Shown: positions 1 through 7,989 of the stretch, piece after piece
Position numbering within the stretch: position 1 is the first letter of the stretch
Layout: the number at the start of each line of letters is the position of its first letter
Origin: Dehalococcoidia bacterium
GTDB lineage: Bacteria > Chloroflexota > Dehalococcoidia > UBA2979
NCBI GenBank assembly: GCA_003599735.1
Contig: QZJI01000029.1
Location: 1 to 36,768 of the forward strand
Reading direction: 5' to 3'
Length of the DNA: 36,768 bases
Translations under genes and position numbers: made by a program
Notes under the pieces: generated by a model
Seen by the model: only the letters and a program-made list of their open reading frames with translations
What the model was told of the DNA's origin: nothing
Database searches by the model: none

Positions 1-2
1 TC

Positions 3-806
3 GCCGCCGCCCCGCACCTCGCGCCCGCCGCGCCGGACCTCGCCGCGTTCGCCCCGCCGAGGGCGGACGAGACGCCGGATGCCACCTCGCGTGCCTGGCC
101 AGGCCTCTACCTCCCACCGGGGACGCCCGTGGCACAGCCACCGCACGAGGCCATCACCGGCCGCGCGGTGATCGCGGGCGCGCGGGCCGCCTCGCAGACG
201 GGACCTGGCACGCCACCGCCAACCGACGTGGCCGGTCGGGTGCCGGTGTTGCGCCCGCTGGGCCAGGTGGAGAGCACCTACATTGTCGCCGAGTCGTCGG
301 ACGGGATGGTGCTGGTCGACCAGCACGCCGCGCACGAGCGTGTGCTGTACGAGGAGGTGCGCGCGCGGATCGCGGCGGGCGAGCAGCCCAGCCAGCCGCT
401 GCTCCATTCCATGCTCGCCACGCTCTCCGCACCGCAGGCGGCGCTGTTCGCGGGTGGCATGCGCGACCTGGAGGCCATTGGCTGGCAAGTGGAGCCGGCG
501 GACGGCGCTGCCGTGATCGTGCGGGCCATCCCGGCCGCGCTCGCGGGACGCGACGTAGCGCGGGCGCTTGCGGACTACCTCGACCGGCTGGAGGCAGAGG
601 AGCGGCTCTCCGGTCCGGACCGCGCGGCGGCCACGCTCGCCTGCCGCGCGGCGGTGATGGCGGGCGACCACCTAGACGCGGCACAGCAGCGGGCGCTCCT
701 GGACGCCCTCGCACGCTGCGACACGCCGCACACCTGCCCGCACGGCCGCCCGACGATGCTACACCTGAGCCGGGCCGCTCTCGAACGCTCCTTCGGACGG
801 CGGTAG
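3..806 (+). CDS. mutL: DNA mismatch repair endonuclease MutL, C-terminal part (5' end outside window)
   Basis: The reading frame is open from the first bases of the window, so this is the last 267 codons of a longer gene. It carries the MutL C-terminal dimerisation/endonuclease domain. The metal-binding endonuclease motif DQHA-x2-E-x4-E is complete (DQHAAHERVLYE, encoded around 318-353). It is followed by the ACR-type zinc motif (ACRAAVMAGD, about 630-660) and the CPHGRP motif near the C-terminus. MutL nicks the nascent strand in MutH-less mismatch repair, so this organism uses the Bacillus/PMS2-type mechanism. The segment at the usual beta-clamp-binding site reads QPLLHS, where relatives often have Q-x-L-L-x-P, so clamp binding may be weaker. 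The region before the domain is Pro/Ala-rich and resembles the usual linker. The GTG at 129 is an internal codon, not the start. Confidence 0.95.
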   Translation, partial: AAAPHLAPAAPDLAAFAPPRADETPDATSRAWPGLYLPPGTPVAQPPHEAITGRAVIAGARAASQTGPGTPPPTDVAGRVPVLRPLGQVESTYIVAESSDGMVLVDQHAAHERVLYEEVRARIAAGEQPSQPLLHSMLATLSAPQAALFAGGMRDLEAIGWQVEPADGAAVIVRAIPAALAGRDVARALADYLDRLEAEERLSGPDRAAATLACRAAVMAGDHLDAAQQRALLDALARCDTPHTCPHGRPTMLHLSRAALERSFGRR

Positions 807-919
807 GCGCTTTCAGCCCGCACACGGCTTCCGCGAGACTCCCCCCGACCCCCGCGCTACCATCGAGCCTTCCACCCCGCCCGCGACCGACGCCATGCGG
901 CGCGCAGCAGGAGACCGCC

Positions 920-2395
920 TTGCCCGAGCACGCACTCGAACCAATCTTCCACCCGCGCGCCATCGCCCTGGTCGGCGTGTCGTCTAGCGAGGGCGCGGGG
1001 AGCGGCGGCGGGGGTTCCAGCGGGTTCCTCGCCTCGCTCTTAGAGCAGAGGTTCCAGGAGAAGGGCGGCCTTTACCCGGTGAACCCGAAGATGTCGGAGG
1101 TGCGCGGCCTGCGCTGCTACCCGACGCTGCTGGACACGCCTGACCCGGTCGACCACGTCATCTCGCTGATCCCAGCCCGCGCCGTGCCCGCCCTGGTCGA
1201 CCAGGCGATCCAGAAGAAGGTGCGGTCGATCCATTTCTTCACTGCCGGCTTCTCCGAGACGGGCGACCCGGAGATGGCGCGGATGGAGCAAGAAGTCATC
1301 GGTAAACTGAAGGCCGCCGGGATCCGCGCTGTGGGCCCCAACTGCATGGGGCTCTACGTGCCGTCCGAGCGGATCGCGTTCATGAACGGCTTCCCGAAGG
1401 AACCGGGGAACGTGATGATGATCTCTCAGTCCGGCGCGAACGCCGGCGACGTGGTCCACGGCCTCGGGCGGCGCGGCGTGCGCTTCTCGAAGGTGGTCTC
1501 CTTCGGCAACGGGATCGACGTCCGCGCGCATGACCTCTTCGACTACGCCGCCGCCGACCCCCAGACCGAGGTCATCACTGCATATATCGAGGGCGTGCAG
1601 GATGGCCGTCGGATGTTCGAGTCGATCAAGGCCGCCGCCCGCGTCAAGCCAGTGATCCTGCTGAAGGGCGGCCTGACGGGTGCCGGCGCGCGCGCCGCGC
1701 ACTCGCACACGGGTTCGCTGGCGGGGTCGATCGACATCTTCGAGGCGCTCTGCCGCCAGACGGGCGCGATGCGCGCCGAGACGATGGACGACCTGCACGA
1801 CCTGGTGGTGGCGGTGACCACCTCCGTGAAGCGGGTACGCGGGCGGGGCGTGGCCCTAGTCGTCGGCGGCGGCGGCTTCGCCGTGCTGTCGTCCGACGCC
1901 ATCGCCACGGCGGGCCTTGAAGTTCCGCCGACACCAGAAGAGACCAAGCGGTTGCTGCATGAATTTATCCCGGTCGCGGGGACCAGCGTGAACAACCCGA
2001 TCGACACAAACATGGGGACGCCGGAGGTGGCGATGAAGACGCTCCGGATCGTCTCCGAGGCACCCTCGAACGACGTCATCATCGCCACACCAAGCCTCGG
2101 CCAGCGTGGCGCGCCCGGCGACACCACACCGTCAACAGAAGACCGTGAGGGACGCATCCGGGAGCAGATCACCGCGGCGGTAGAGACCTATGCGCGGACG
2201 CAGGAAGAGACCGGCACACCGATTGTGGCGCTGCTCCGCGACCGCACCGTGACCCCGGAACTCTCCGACGTGTTCCAACAGGAGGCGTACCGCGCCGGCA
2301 TCGCGACCTATCCCACGGTGGCGCGGGCCGCGCGGGCGATCTCCCTCATGCTTCGGTGGCGCGAGCGGCGGCAGGGGCTCCCGGCCGTCTTCTAG
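920..2395 (+). CDS. Acyl-CoA synthetase (ADP-forming) alpha-subunit-like protein
   Basis: 491 aa. The N-terminal CoA-binding Rossmann domain (residues about 8-140) is followed by two succinyl-CoA-ligase-like domains. The phosphohistidine segment typical of ADP-forming acetyl/acyl-CoA synthetases is present (SHTGSLAGS, His263). No ATP-grasp beta domain is attached, so a separate beta subunit would be needed for nucleotide exchange, or the protein has another CoA-ester role. The start is TTG 920, chosen because AGGAG at 909-913 sits 6 nt upstream and the CoA-binding fold begins at once. The loop after the first beta strand contains an unusual Gly/Ser-rich stretch (residues 21-35). The next gene starts 11 nt after the stop, so the two are probably co-transcribed. 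The substrate is not predictable. Confidence 0.85.
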   Translation: MPEHALEPIFHPRAIALVGVSSSEGAGSGGGGSSGFLASLLEQRFQEKGGLYPVNPKMSEVRGLRCYPTLLDTPDPVDHVISLIPARAVPALVDQAIQKKVRSIHFFTAGFSETGDPEMARMEQEVIGKLKAAGIRAVGPNCMGLYVPSERIAFMNGFPKEPGNVMMISQSGANAGDVVHGLGRRGVRFSKVVSFGNGIDVRAHDLFDYAAADPQTEVITAYIEGVQDGRRMFESIKAAARVKPVILLKGGLTGAGARAAHSHTGSLAGSIDIFEALCRQTGAMRAETMDDLHDLVVAVTTSVKRVRGRGVALVVGGGGFAVLSSDAIATAGLEVPPTPEETKRLLHEFIPVAGTSVNNPIDTNMGTPEVAMKTLRIVSEAPSNDVIIATPSLGQRGAPGDTTPSTEDREGRIREQITAAVETYARTQEETGTPIVALLRDRTVTPELSDVFQQEAYRAGIATYPTVARAARAISLMLRWRERRQGLPAVF

Positions 2396-2406
2396 CGGTC
2401 GCACCC

Positions 2407-3324
2407 ATGATCCTCGTCGGGCAGTCGCTCCAGTTCCGGCGCGGCGCGCTCGCTGGCGCCTTCGCCCAGGACAACCGCGCCCTCGTGGCCGCCTCCGCAC
2501 GGGCGCAGGTGGAGGCGGGCGCGCAGGCGCTGGACCTCAACTTCGGCATCGACCCGCCGCCGGACGAGATCCCGTGGGGCGTGGCCGCAGTACGCTCGGC
2601 CGTCCCGGAACTGCCGCTCTGGATCGACGCCGGGCGTCCTTCCACGCTCACCGCCGCTCTGCAAGCCTGTGCACGCGACGGCGTGGCCGGGCCACTCGTG
2701 GTGAACTCTCTGCCGACAGGCATGGGGATGAGCGCGGCGGATGAGGCCCTCATCCGCGCGACGGCCGCCGCCGCCGCAGGTCTGGTCGTCTCCCCCAGGC
2801 GCGTCGACCGCGACGGCATCGCGAACAGCGAGGTGGGTTGGGTGATGCACGAGGCGTCCCAGGCCGCAGACCGGGCGCTCGCCCTTGGCGTCCTGCCGCC
2901 GCTCTACTTCGACGCGCTCGTCTATCCGGCACTGCTCGACCCGCAGGGAGTACGCCGGTCGCTTGCGCTGTTGCGCGTCTTTGGCGCGCGCCCCGAGGTG
3001 ACGCCTCTGGCTGCGGTCGGGAACATCGCCTTCGGCGCGCCGCAATCTGTCGCGGTGCCCTTGCGCATCGTCTACGCGGCGGCGGCCACGGGGGCGGGTG
3101 CGGGCGCGCTGATCCTGCCGACGGAGGACGCCGCCTGCGTCCGTGCCGTGCGATTGGCCCTCGGCGAGGTAGAACCGGCCGACGCGGGTGAGGCGTGGCT
3201 CTGCGACGTCGCGGCGTGGACAGCGCGCAACGAGCCGCTCCCGCCCGCACCCGAGGAGTACCGCGAGGCGGCCCGGCTCATCTTCGACGCCGAACGGCCG
3301 CTGAACACGCCGGGCATGCTATAG
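2407..3324 (+). CDS. Pterin-binding (DHPS/AcsE-like) methyltransferase-family protein
   Basis: 305 aa TIM-barrel protein resembling methyltetrahydrofolate:corrinoid methyltransferases (AcsE/MtrH/MetH pterin-binding domain). Aligning by eye with AcsE, I see the first strand ILVGQSL, the ALDLNFG strand, the LWIDAGR strand with its pterin-contacting Asp, VVNSL, YFDALVYP, and AAVGNIAFG with the conserved Asn. Family members transfer a methyl group from methyl-THF to a corrinoid. No corrinoid protein gene is adjacent, although cobO lies about 20 kb away. The start at ATG 2407 aligns with the AcsE N-terminus. An in-frame GTG at 2356 would add 17 residues inside the preceding gene and is less likely. 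It follows the acyl-CoA synthetase-like gene by 11 nt. The substrate is unassigned. Confidence 0.7.
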   Translation: MILVGQSLQFRRGALAGAFAQDNRALVAASARAQVEAGAQALDLNFGIDPPPDEIPWGVAAVRSAVPELPLWIDAGRPSTLTAALQACARDGVAGPLVVNSLPTGMGMSAADEALIRATAAAAAGLVVSPRRVDRDGIANSEVGWVMHEASQAADRALALGVLPPLYFDALVYPALLDPQGVRRSLALLRVFGARPEVTPLAAVGNIAFGAPQSVAVPLRIVYAAAATGAGAGALILPTEDAACVRAVRLALGEVEPADAGEAWLCDVAAWTARNEPLPPAPEEYREAARLIFDAERPLNTPGML

Positions 3325-3334
3325 CCCGCGGCGG

Positions 3335-4129
3335 TCAGGTCCGCTGTCCCCACAGGAGGAGACGCGGGAACGGGAAGAAATACGGCTGCCGATCGCCCTC
3401 GATCGCTAGTAGCGCCGCTTCGTATGCCTCCAGGTAGCGCGGCCAGAGGACGGCTGGGAGGCGCGCCTGGTAGGCGGTCAACAGGCTGCCCTTCAGCCAC
3501 TCCACGGCACCGTGCGTGGACTCCATGACGTGCGGGTAGATTTGCAACCGGACGTGCTGCTCGACAAACCCGAGGTCGTCGAGCAGCCGCGAGTAGAACA
3601 CGGCATCACGCACGGGGTCTTCGCGCACCCAACCGCCGAGGGCGCTCGCGAACGGCTCCCGCTGCGCCACCTCCGTGGTCAGGCGGTGGGGGACGCCCTG
3701 GTTCGCGGGCATCTGCACGGCGATCTGCCCACCGGGCCTCACGAGTTTGACCAGTTCCGCAAAGAGCGTCTCGTGTCCCGTCACCCACTGGAGCGCGGCG
3801 TTGGAGAAGAGCAGGTCGAAGCCCTCGGGGTAACGTGCGGGCATCGAGCGGATGTCCTCGCGGTCGAAACGCAGGCCAGGCCGCACGAACGCGGCGGCCT
3901 TCTCTAGCATCGGGTCGGAGGAGTCCACGCCGACGGTCTCGGCTGCCTGGAGTGCGCCGTGGAGCCATGCGGTCAGCTCGCCCGTGCCGCAGCCTAGGTC
4001 CACCACGCGCATCCCCGGCCTCGGCTGGACAAGCGCGGCCAGGTCGTAAAACGGCCGGCTTCGCTCGTCGCGGAAGCGTCCGTACTGGCTAGGATCCCAG
4101 TTGCCGCGACTGACCGCCTCGTTCGTCAT
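3335..4129 (-). CDS. tam: Trans-aconitate 2-methyltransferase-like SAM-dependent methyltransferase
   Basis: 264 aa, close to the 252 aa of E. coli Tam. The N-terminal W-x-P-x-x-Y...DERxRP signature of the Tam family is visible (WDPSQYGRFRDERSRP). It precedes SAM-binding motif I (VVDLGCGTGELT, residues about 42-53) and the GVDSS acidic-loop motif. Tam methylates trans-aconitate, a toxic by-product of the TCA cycle. The start ATG 4129 has a GGAGA ribosome-binding site 6 nt upstream on the minus strand. It converges with the pterin-binding gene (10 nt gap) and is divergent from the aminotransferase. The methyltransferase class is certain. The exact substrate is a family-level assignment. Confidence 0.82.
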   Translation of the reverse strand: MTNEAVSRGNWDPSQYGRFRDERSRPFYDLAALVQPRPGMRVVDLGCGTGELTAWLHGALQAAETVGVDSSDPMLEKAAAFVRPGLRFDREDIRSMPARYPEGFDLLFSNAALQWVTGHETLFAELVKLVRPGGQIAVQMPANQGVPHRLTTEVAQREPFASALGGWVREDPVRDAVFYSRLLDDLGFVEQHVRLQIYPHVMESTHGAVEWLKGSLLTAYQARLPAVLWPRYLEAYEAALLAIEGDRQPYFFPFPRLLLWGQRT

Positions 4130-4227
4130 CGTTCGTCTCCGCTATGACCTGCCGGACGCGTCACGGGTTTACCATGCCTGCCCGCATCACGCAGGGTCAC
4201 GCGATCCCGGAGCGAGAGGTTGAACCG

Positions 4228-5472
4228 ATGTCCGACGCCCCCCAAAACGCCGCCCGCTGGGCGTACCTCCGCTCGCAGGTGCCGGCGATGGAACGCACCA
4301 CCTACCTGAACGCAGGATTCATCGGGCCGATGTCCAACCAGGTCGCGAAGGCGTTCCGCGACCGCTTCGACCTCGAAGTTACCTGGGGGCCCACAACACG
4401 CTCGGTCTCCGAAGACCGGATGGCAATCACGACACGGTTGAAGGAGGCCGGCGCGCGGATGTTCGGCTGCGACGTGGACGAACTCGCGATCACGGGGAAT
4501 ACAACGGAGGGCGTGAACATCGCCGTGAACGGCGTGGAGATGCGCCCCGGCGACCGCGTGGTGACGACAAACATCGAACACGGAGGGGGCCTGATGCCCG
4601 CCTACCGGCTGCGCGAGCATGGCGCGGAACTCGCGTTCGCGCGGATCGACGCGGAGGACGGGCCAGGCGCGATCGTCGAGCGATTCGACGAGGCGCTGGG
4701 CGACCGGGCCCGGCTGGTAATCCTCAGCGAGATCTCGTTCTCCACGACGCAGGTGCTGCCGGTGCGCGAGATCGTGCAGATGGCGCACGAGCGCGGGGCG
4801 ACGGTGGTAGTGGACGGCGCACAGACGGCGGGGCACATCCCGCTGAATATGCATGCGATGGACGTGGACGCCTACGCCATCCCGAGCCACAAGTGGCTCT
4901 GCGGGCCGGGTGGCATGGGCCTGCTGTATGTGAAACGCGACCGCATCCCCGACCTGGAACCGGTAAAGGTGAGCGGCCGCTACGCCGCTTCGTACGACTA
5001 CGAGGGGAAATTTGAGCCGAAACGCGACGCGGTGACGAAGTTCGAGGTCTCCACGATGTCCTCACCGGCGGCGGCAGGGATGGCCGCAGCGATGGAGCAA
5101 TACCTGGAGTCCGGGCCGCAGGCGCACTGGGATTATGTGCGCTGGTTGAATATCGAGGTGGAGCGGCGTCTGAGCACGATCCCCGGCGTGGAGCTGACCG
5201 GGGCACGTCAGGAGGCGACGCGCAGCGGGTTGTTCCTCTTCCGGCTCCGAGGCACGGATCCAGCTCACCTCGCCTATTACCTGCAGGCGGAGGGCGGCAT
5301 CGTCTGCCGTTCCGTGAAGCAGATGGACTCCGTACGGCTTTCCCTCAACGCCTACAACAACACCACCGACCTCGACCGTGTGGCGGAGTACGTGGAACGT
5401 GCCGCAATGAAGGGGATCCCGGTGGCGGTGCTAGAGGCCGCCCGCGCCGCGGCGGGGCCGGTGGAGGCTTAG
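4228..5472 (+). CDS. PLP-dependent aminotransferase class V family protein
   Basis: 414 aa fold-type I PLP enzyme of the class V group (cysteine desulfurase / isopenicillin N epimerase-like). The PLP lysine lies in SHKWLCGPGGMGLLY, and the preceding VVVDGAQTAGH segment carries the Asp and Gln that contact PLP. The N-terminal YLNAGFIGPMS is typical of this group. Start ATG 4228 is chosen because AGAGG at 4215-4219 is well spaced. The frame continues upstream to ATG 4144, but that extension has no family resemblance. There is no adjacent Isc/Suf gene and no obvious sulfur-mobilising cysteine loop, so a role in Fe-S assembly is not supported. The reaction is unassigned. Confidence 0.85.
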   Translation: MSDAPQNAARWAYLRSQVPAMERTTYLNAGFIGPMSNQVAKAFRDRFDLEVTWGPTTRSVSEDRMAITTRLKEAGARMFGCDVDELAITGNTTEGVNIAVNGVEMRPGDRVVTTNIEHGGGLMPAYRLREHGAELAFARIDAEDGPGAIVERFDEALGDRARLVILSEISFSTTQVLPVREIVQMAHERGATVVVDGAQTAGHIPLNMHAMDVDAYAIPSHKWLCGPGGMGLLYVKRDRIPDLEPVKVSGRYAASYDYEGKFEPKRDAVTKFEVSTMSSPAAAGMAAAMEQYLESGPQAHWDYVRWLNIEVERRLSTIPGVELTGARQEATRSGLFLFRLRGTDPAHLAYYLQAEGGIVCRSVKQMDSVRLSLNAYNNTTDLDRVAEYVERAAMKGIPVAVLEAARAAAGPVEA

Positions 5473-5478
5473 CCTGCG

Positions 5479-5516
5479 GCGGACAGAGGTCCGAGTTGCC
5501 CTGGGCCTCTGTCCGC
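5479..5516. terminator. Perfect 11-bp stem between convergent genes (probable bidirectional terminator)
   Basis: GCGGACAGAGG (5479-5489) pairs perfectly with CCTCTGTCCGC (5506-5516) across a 16-nt loop. It sits 6 nt after the aminotransferase stop and just beyond the end of the small minus-strand gene at 5525. There is no T-run, so it may be an RNA-stabilising hairpin or a weak terminator. Confidence 0.55.
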
Positions 5517-5524
5517 GGTCAGCG

Positions 5525-5653
5525 CTACCGGTAGCGGTAAGCGGTCAGACGGTGCTCCACGCTCCGGCGGAAGTCCTCGCGGGCTTCCTGGTGGGAGGGG
5601 CGGCCAGGCCGGCCATCCCGCACCACCTGCCGGTAATACTCGTCCAGTCGCAT
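5525..5653 (-). CDS. Small conserved-looking protein, 42 aa, function unknown
   Basis: An ORF that length filters miss. ATG at 5653-5651 is preceded on the minus strand by GGAAGGAG, 6 nt upstream, one of the strongest ribosome-binding sites in the window. The 42-residue product begins MRLDEYYRQVVRDGRPGRP and ends RLTAYRYR. It is rich in Arg, Asp/Glu and Tyr, with no Cys and no hydrophobic segment, so it is a charged cytosolic peptide. It ends just before a perfect hairpin shared with the converging aminotransferase gene. An intrinsic terminator at 5758-5797 separates it from the upstream radical SAM gene, so it probably has its own promoter. I do not recognise the family. Confidence 0.6.
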   Translation of the reverse strand: MRLDEYYRQVVRDGRPGRPSHQEAREDFRRSVEHRLTAYRYR

Positions 5654-5757
5654 CTGTGGCTCCTTCCACGCCCGCCGGAGCCGTGCCCTCGACGAGGTGC
5701 TTGGTGCTCGCTGTCGCGAACGCTGGGTGGCCGAATGCCCTTCGGGGGGACTACGCG

Positions 5758-5797
5758 AGAAAAAAACAAAGCCGGGAGGCGATTCGCCTCCGACGGC
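5758..5797 (-). terminator. Rho-independent terminator of the radical SAM gene
   Basis: On the minus strand a GC-rich stem (GGAGGCG / CGCCTCC with outer GCCG / CGGC pairs, 5771-5797) is followed directly by a T-rich tract (TTTGTTTTTTT, complement of 5760-5770). This is the classic intrinsic terminator form, about 130 nt beyond the stop of the radical SAM gene. Confidence 0.85.
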
Positions 5798-5926
5798 TGT
5801 CCGTGACTCGCTCGGGATGTATGCCAGCGCGGCGCCTCACTGGGAAGGGAAGAACGCGCCGGCGCCGTCGAAGGTAAACGAAGCGGGCAATAAATCTTCA
5901 CGCCGGTGGCACGCCGCGAGACACAC

Positions 5927-6850
5927 CTACAACAGCACCAGTTGCCGCTCCGGAGGTGGCGGCTTGATCGGGCGGGCACGACGATCAGCAATCCCGGCCT
6001 CGGTCGCGAGGCGCCGCACGCGCGCGCGGATCGGTTGGTCGACGGAACGGTCGAGATAGGCGCCACGGTAGAGCGAGGCGTAGCGCACCGCCTCCTCCGG
6101 CCAGACCCGCGCGAGGCCTTCGAGGAAGTGTTCTCGCGTGCCGCTCTGGAGATGGAGCGTGCCCGTCCACAGGTGCGTCGCGCCAGCGTCGCGCGCGGCG
6201 CGGACGACCTCCAGTAGTTGCTCGGGGCGGTCGGAGAGGCCAGGCAGCACGGGTGCCATCCCCACGCCCGCCTTAATGCCCGCGTCCACCAACATCCGGA
6301 CGGCGCGCAGGCGCTGGCGCGGCGGCGCGGTACCCGGTTCGGTATTGCGCCAGACATGGTCGTCGAGCGTGGGCACCGAGACGTTCACCGTGACGGGGAC
6401 ACGTGCCGAGGCCTCCGCCAACACGTCGACGTCACGGACGATCAGCGGGCCGCGCGTGATGATGTCGAAGGGCGTGCGGGAGCGGCTCAGCACCTGGATG
6501 CAGCCTCGAGTGAGCCGGTATCCGCCCTCAGCGGGTTGATAGGGGTCGGTGGCCGAGCCGAGCGCGACGCCCTCGCGCCTCCACCCACGCCGCCGCACTT
6601 CGACGTCCAGGACCTCAACGATGTTGGTCTTGACACGGATGGAGCGGCCGTAGGCCTCGCCCGAAGGACGGTCGGCACGCTGTTCGAAGTTGCGGACGTA
6701 GCAGAAAGTGCAGCGGTGGGCACACCCCATGTACGGGTTCAGCGACCAGCCGAAAAACATGCCGCGCACCCGCGTCAGCGCGCTCTTGCACGGCTCCTCA
6801 CGATATTCGATACGGGGCGGGGCGACTTCGGTGAGGGTGCGGTCAGGCAT
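5927..6850 (-). CDS. Radical SAM protein, Rv2578c / SplB-like family
   Basis: 307 aa. The radical SAM cluster motif C-x3-C-x2-C is present as CAHRCTFC (Cys43, Cys47, Cys50), just after the family signature GWSLNPYMGC. The following YVRNFE, TDPYQPAE and TRGC segments match the Rv2578c-type group, which is distantly related to spore photoproduct lyase. Members bind a [4Fe-4S] cluster and cleave SAM. The biological substrate is unknown, and the common label 'DNA repair photolyase' is not proven. The gene is apparently monocistronic, with an intrinsic terminator downstream and a perfect hairpin separating its start from the upstream YeeE pair. Confidence 0.88.
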   Translation of the reverse strand: MPDRTLTEVAPPRIEYREEPCKSALTRVRGMFFGWSLNPYMGCAHRCTFCYVRNFEQRADRPSGEAYGRSIRVKTNIVEVLDVEVRRRGWRREGVALGSATDPYQPAEGGYRLTRGCIQVLSRSRTPFDIITRGPLIVRDVDVLAEASARVPVTVNVSVPTLDDHVWRNTEPGTAPPRQRLRAVRMLVDAGIKAGVGMAPVLPGLSDRPEQLLEVVRAARDAGATHLWTGTLHLQSGTREHFLEGLARVWPEEAVRYASLYRGAYLDRSVDQPIRARVRRLATEAGIADRRARPIKPPPPERQLVLL

Positions 6851-6866
6851 CCCCCCATAGTGAGAT

Positions 6867-6893
6867 GCTCCCCCTCGGTTTCCGAGGGGGAGC
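6867..6893. terminator. Perfect 12-bp hairpin between yeeE-type and radical SAM genes
   Basis: GCTCCCCCTCGG (6867-6878) and CCGAGGGGGAGC (6882-6893) form a perfect stem with a TTT loop in the 72-nt gap between two minus-strand genes. There is no T-tract on either side. It is probably a terminator-like or mRNA-stabilising hairpin at the end of the membrane-protein pair. Read on the minus strand it lies just before the radical SAM start. Confidence 0.5.
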
Positions 6894-6922
6894 TGGCACT
6901 CAGGCGGCGGTCCTGGTCGCCG

Positions 6923-7369
6923 CTACCCGTCGCCCGTCCCACGCGCGAGGACCGGGAGGCGCATCGGCCTCTGCAACTTGGGGTATGCGACGCCGAAGGC
7001 GGCCGCGCCGATGAGCGAGCCGGCGAGGACAGCCAGCGCGTAGACCTTTCCCTCTCCAATGCTCACGAGGATCGGGCCGGGGCACATTCCACTGATCGAC
7101 CAGCCCACGCCAAACAGCACACCGCCGATGACGTTGCCTCGATGGCCGGGCTTGAGTTCGATGACCAGAGGCTGGCCGGTGAGCGTCTTGCCGTAGCGCT
7201 TCAGCAACCAGAGCGACGGCGCGGTGATCGCGACCGCGCTGCCGATGATCCCGTACAGCTGGAAGTTCGTCAGCAGAAACATCCCCTGGATGAAGTCGTA
7301 GTCCGCCGCGCCGGAGCGGCTGAGGACGAACCCGAAGACGGTGCCGAGGACGAGATAGAGCAGGACCAT
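6923..7369 (-). CDS. YeeE/YedE family membrane protein, second half of a split transporter
   Basis: 148 aa with about four hydrophobic membrane segments. It carries the YeeE/YedE (DUF395) repeat with the conserved cysteine motif GVGWSISGMCPGP. This family includes the thiosulfate importer TsuA, in which such cysteines line the transport path. Single-polypeptide members contain both halves; here the halves are encoded by two genes 13 nt apart, as in Pmp-type pairs. The start ATG 7369 follows GGAG on the minus strand. It probably assembles with the product of the upstream gene to import a reduced sulfur compound. The substrate is inferred from the family only. Confidence 0.85.
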   Translation of the reverse strand: MVLLYLVLGTVFGFVLSRSGAADYDFIQGMFLLTNFQLYGIIGSAVAITAPSLWLLKRYGKTLTGQPLVIELKPGHRGNVIGGVLFGVGWSISGMCPGPILVSIGEGKVYALAVLAGSLIGAAAFGVAYPKLQRPMRLPVLARGTGDG

Positions 7370-7382
7370 CGCCGTCTCCTTC

Positions 7383-7883
7383 CTAGAGGATCACGCGGTA
7401 GATGAGGTTGGTTGTGACCACCCCCGCCGCCATGAACGAGATCGTGGTGATCAGGCTGGGGATCTCAAGGTTGGAGAGCCCGAAGATCCCGTGGCCGCTG
7501 GTGCAGCCACCCGCCAGCCGGGTGCCAAACCCGATGAACAGGCCGCCGGCGAACATCCAGACGACCTTGCCGCCCGGCCCCCAGCCAATCTCGGTGTCGA
7601 ACATCCCGAGGTCCCACACGGGCGACCAGCCGCCACCAAGGACGGCGGAGAGGATACCTCCGGACACAAGGCCGGCCAGCAGCGGCAGCCGCCATGGCCG
7701 GCCCGAGGTGATTGCAGATCGCTTGAAGTACGGCGCGTCGAGGACCAGCGAGCAGACATCCTCGAATCCGGTGGAGACACCGAGGCGTCGGTTGGCGACA
7801 GCGAGCAGGGTCAGCGTCACGAAACTGATGCCGAGCCCGGCGACCGCCCAGTGGATCGCCTGCATGTCATGAAGGATGAGCAT
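7383..7883 (-). CDS. YeeE/YedE family membrane protein, first half of a split transporter
   Basis: 166 aa, first gene of the pair. It has hydrophobic segments at about residues 10-28, 66-85, 104-124 and 142-162. The signature GFGTRLAGGCTSGHGIFGLSNL carries the cysteine and His typical of the first DUF395 repeat. A further cysteine lies in EDVCSLVLDAPYFKR. It is co-directional and 13 nt from the second half, so a heteromeric sulfur-compound channel is likely. Start ATG 7883 has GAGG close upstream; an internal ATG (7865) has no ribosome-binding site. It is transcribed divergently from the selenoprotein operon, sharing a 106-nt intergenic region, which may hint at co-regulation with that redox cluster. 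Confidence 0.85.
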   Translation of the reverse strand: MLILHDMQAIHWAVAGLGISFVTLTLLAVANRRLGVSTGFEDVCSLVLDAPYFKRSAITSGRPWRLPLLAGLVSGGILSAVLGGGWSPVWDLGMFDTEIGWGPGGKVVWMFAGGLFIGFGTRLAGGCTSGHGIFGLSNLEIPSLITTISFMAAGVVTTNLIYRVIL

Positions 7884-7989
7884 GGAGCCTCACTTCCAGT
7901 GACCCGCGACCCCTCCGGTGCGGGATGCGCTGCTACTGTACGCGCGCTCCGGGGCTGAGAGGCCCTCATGGACGACCGGGAGATGATCG

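Noticed and set aside
154-963. Long minus-strand frame opposite mutL
   Set aside because: Arg/Ala/Pro-rich shadow typical of high-GC antisense frames. The plus strand carries unmistakable MutL motifs.
6218-7405. 395-codon plus-strand frame across the radical SAM and YeeE genes
   Set aside because: It is antisense to two genes with clear motifs, and its product is low-complexity with no recognisable fold.
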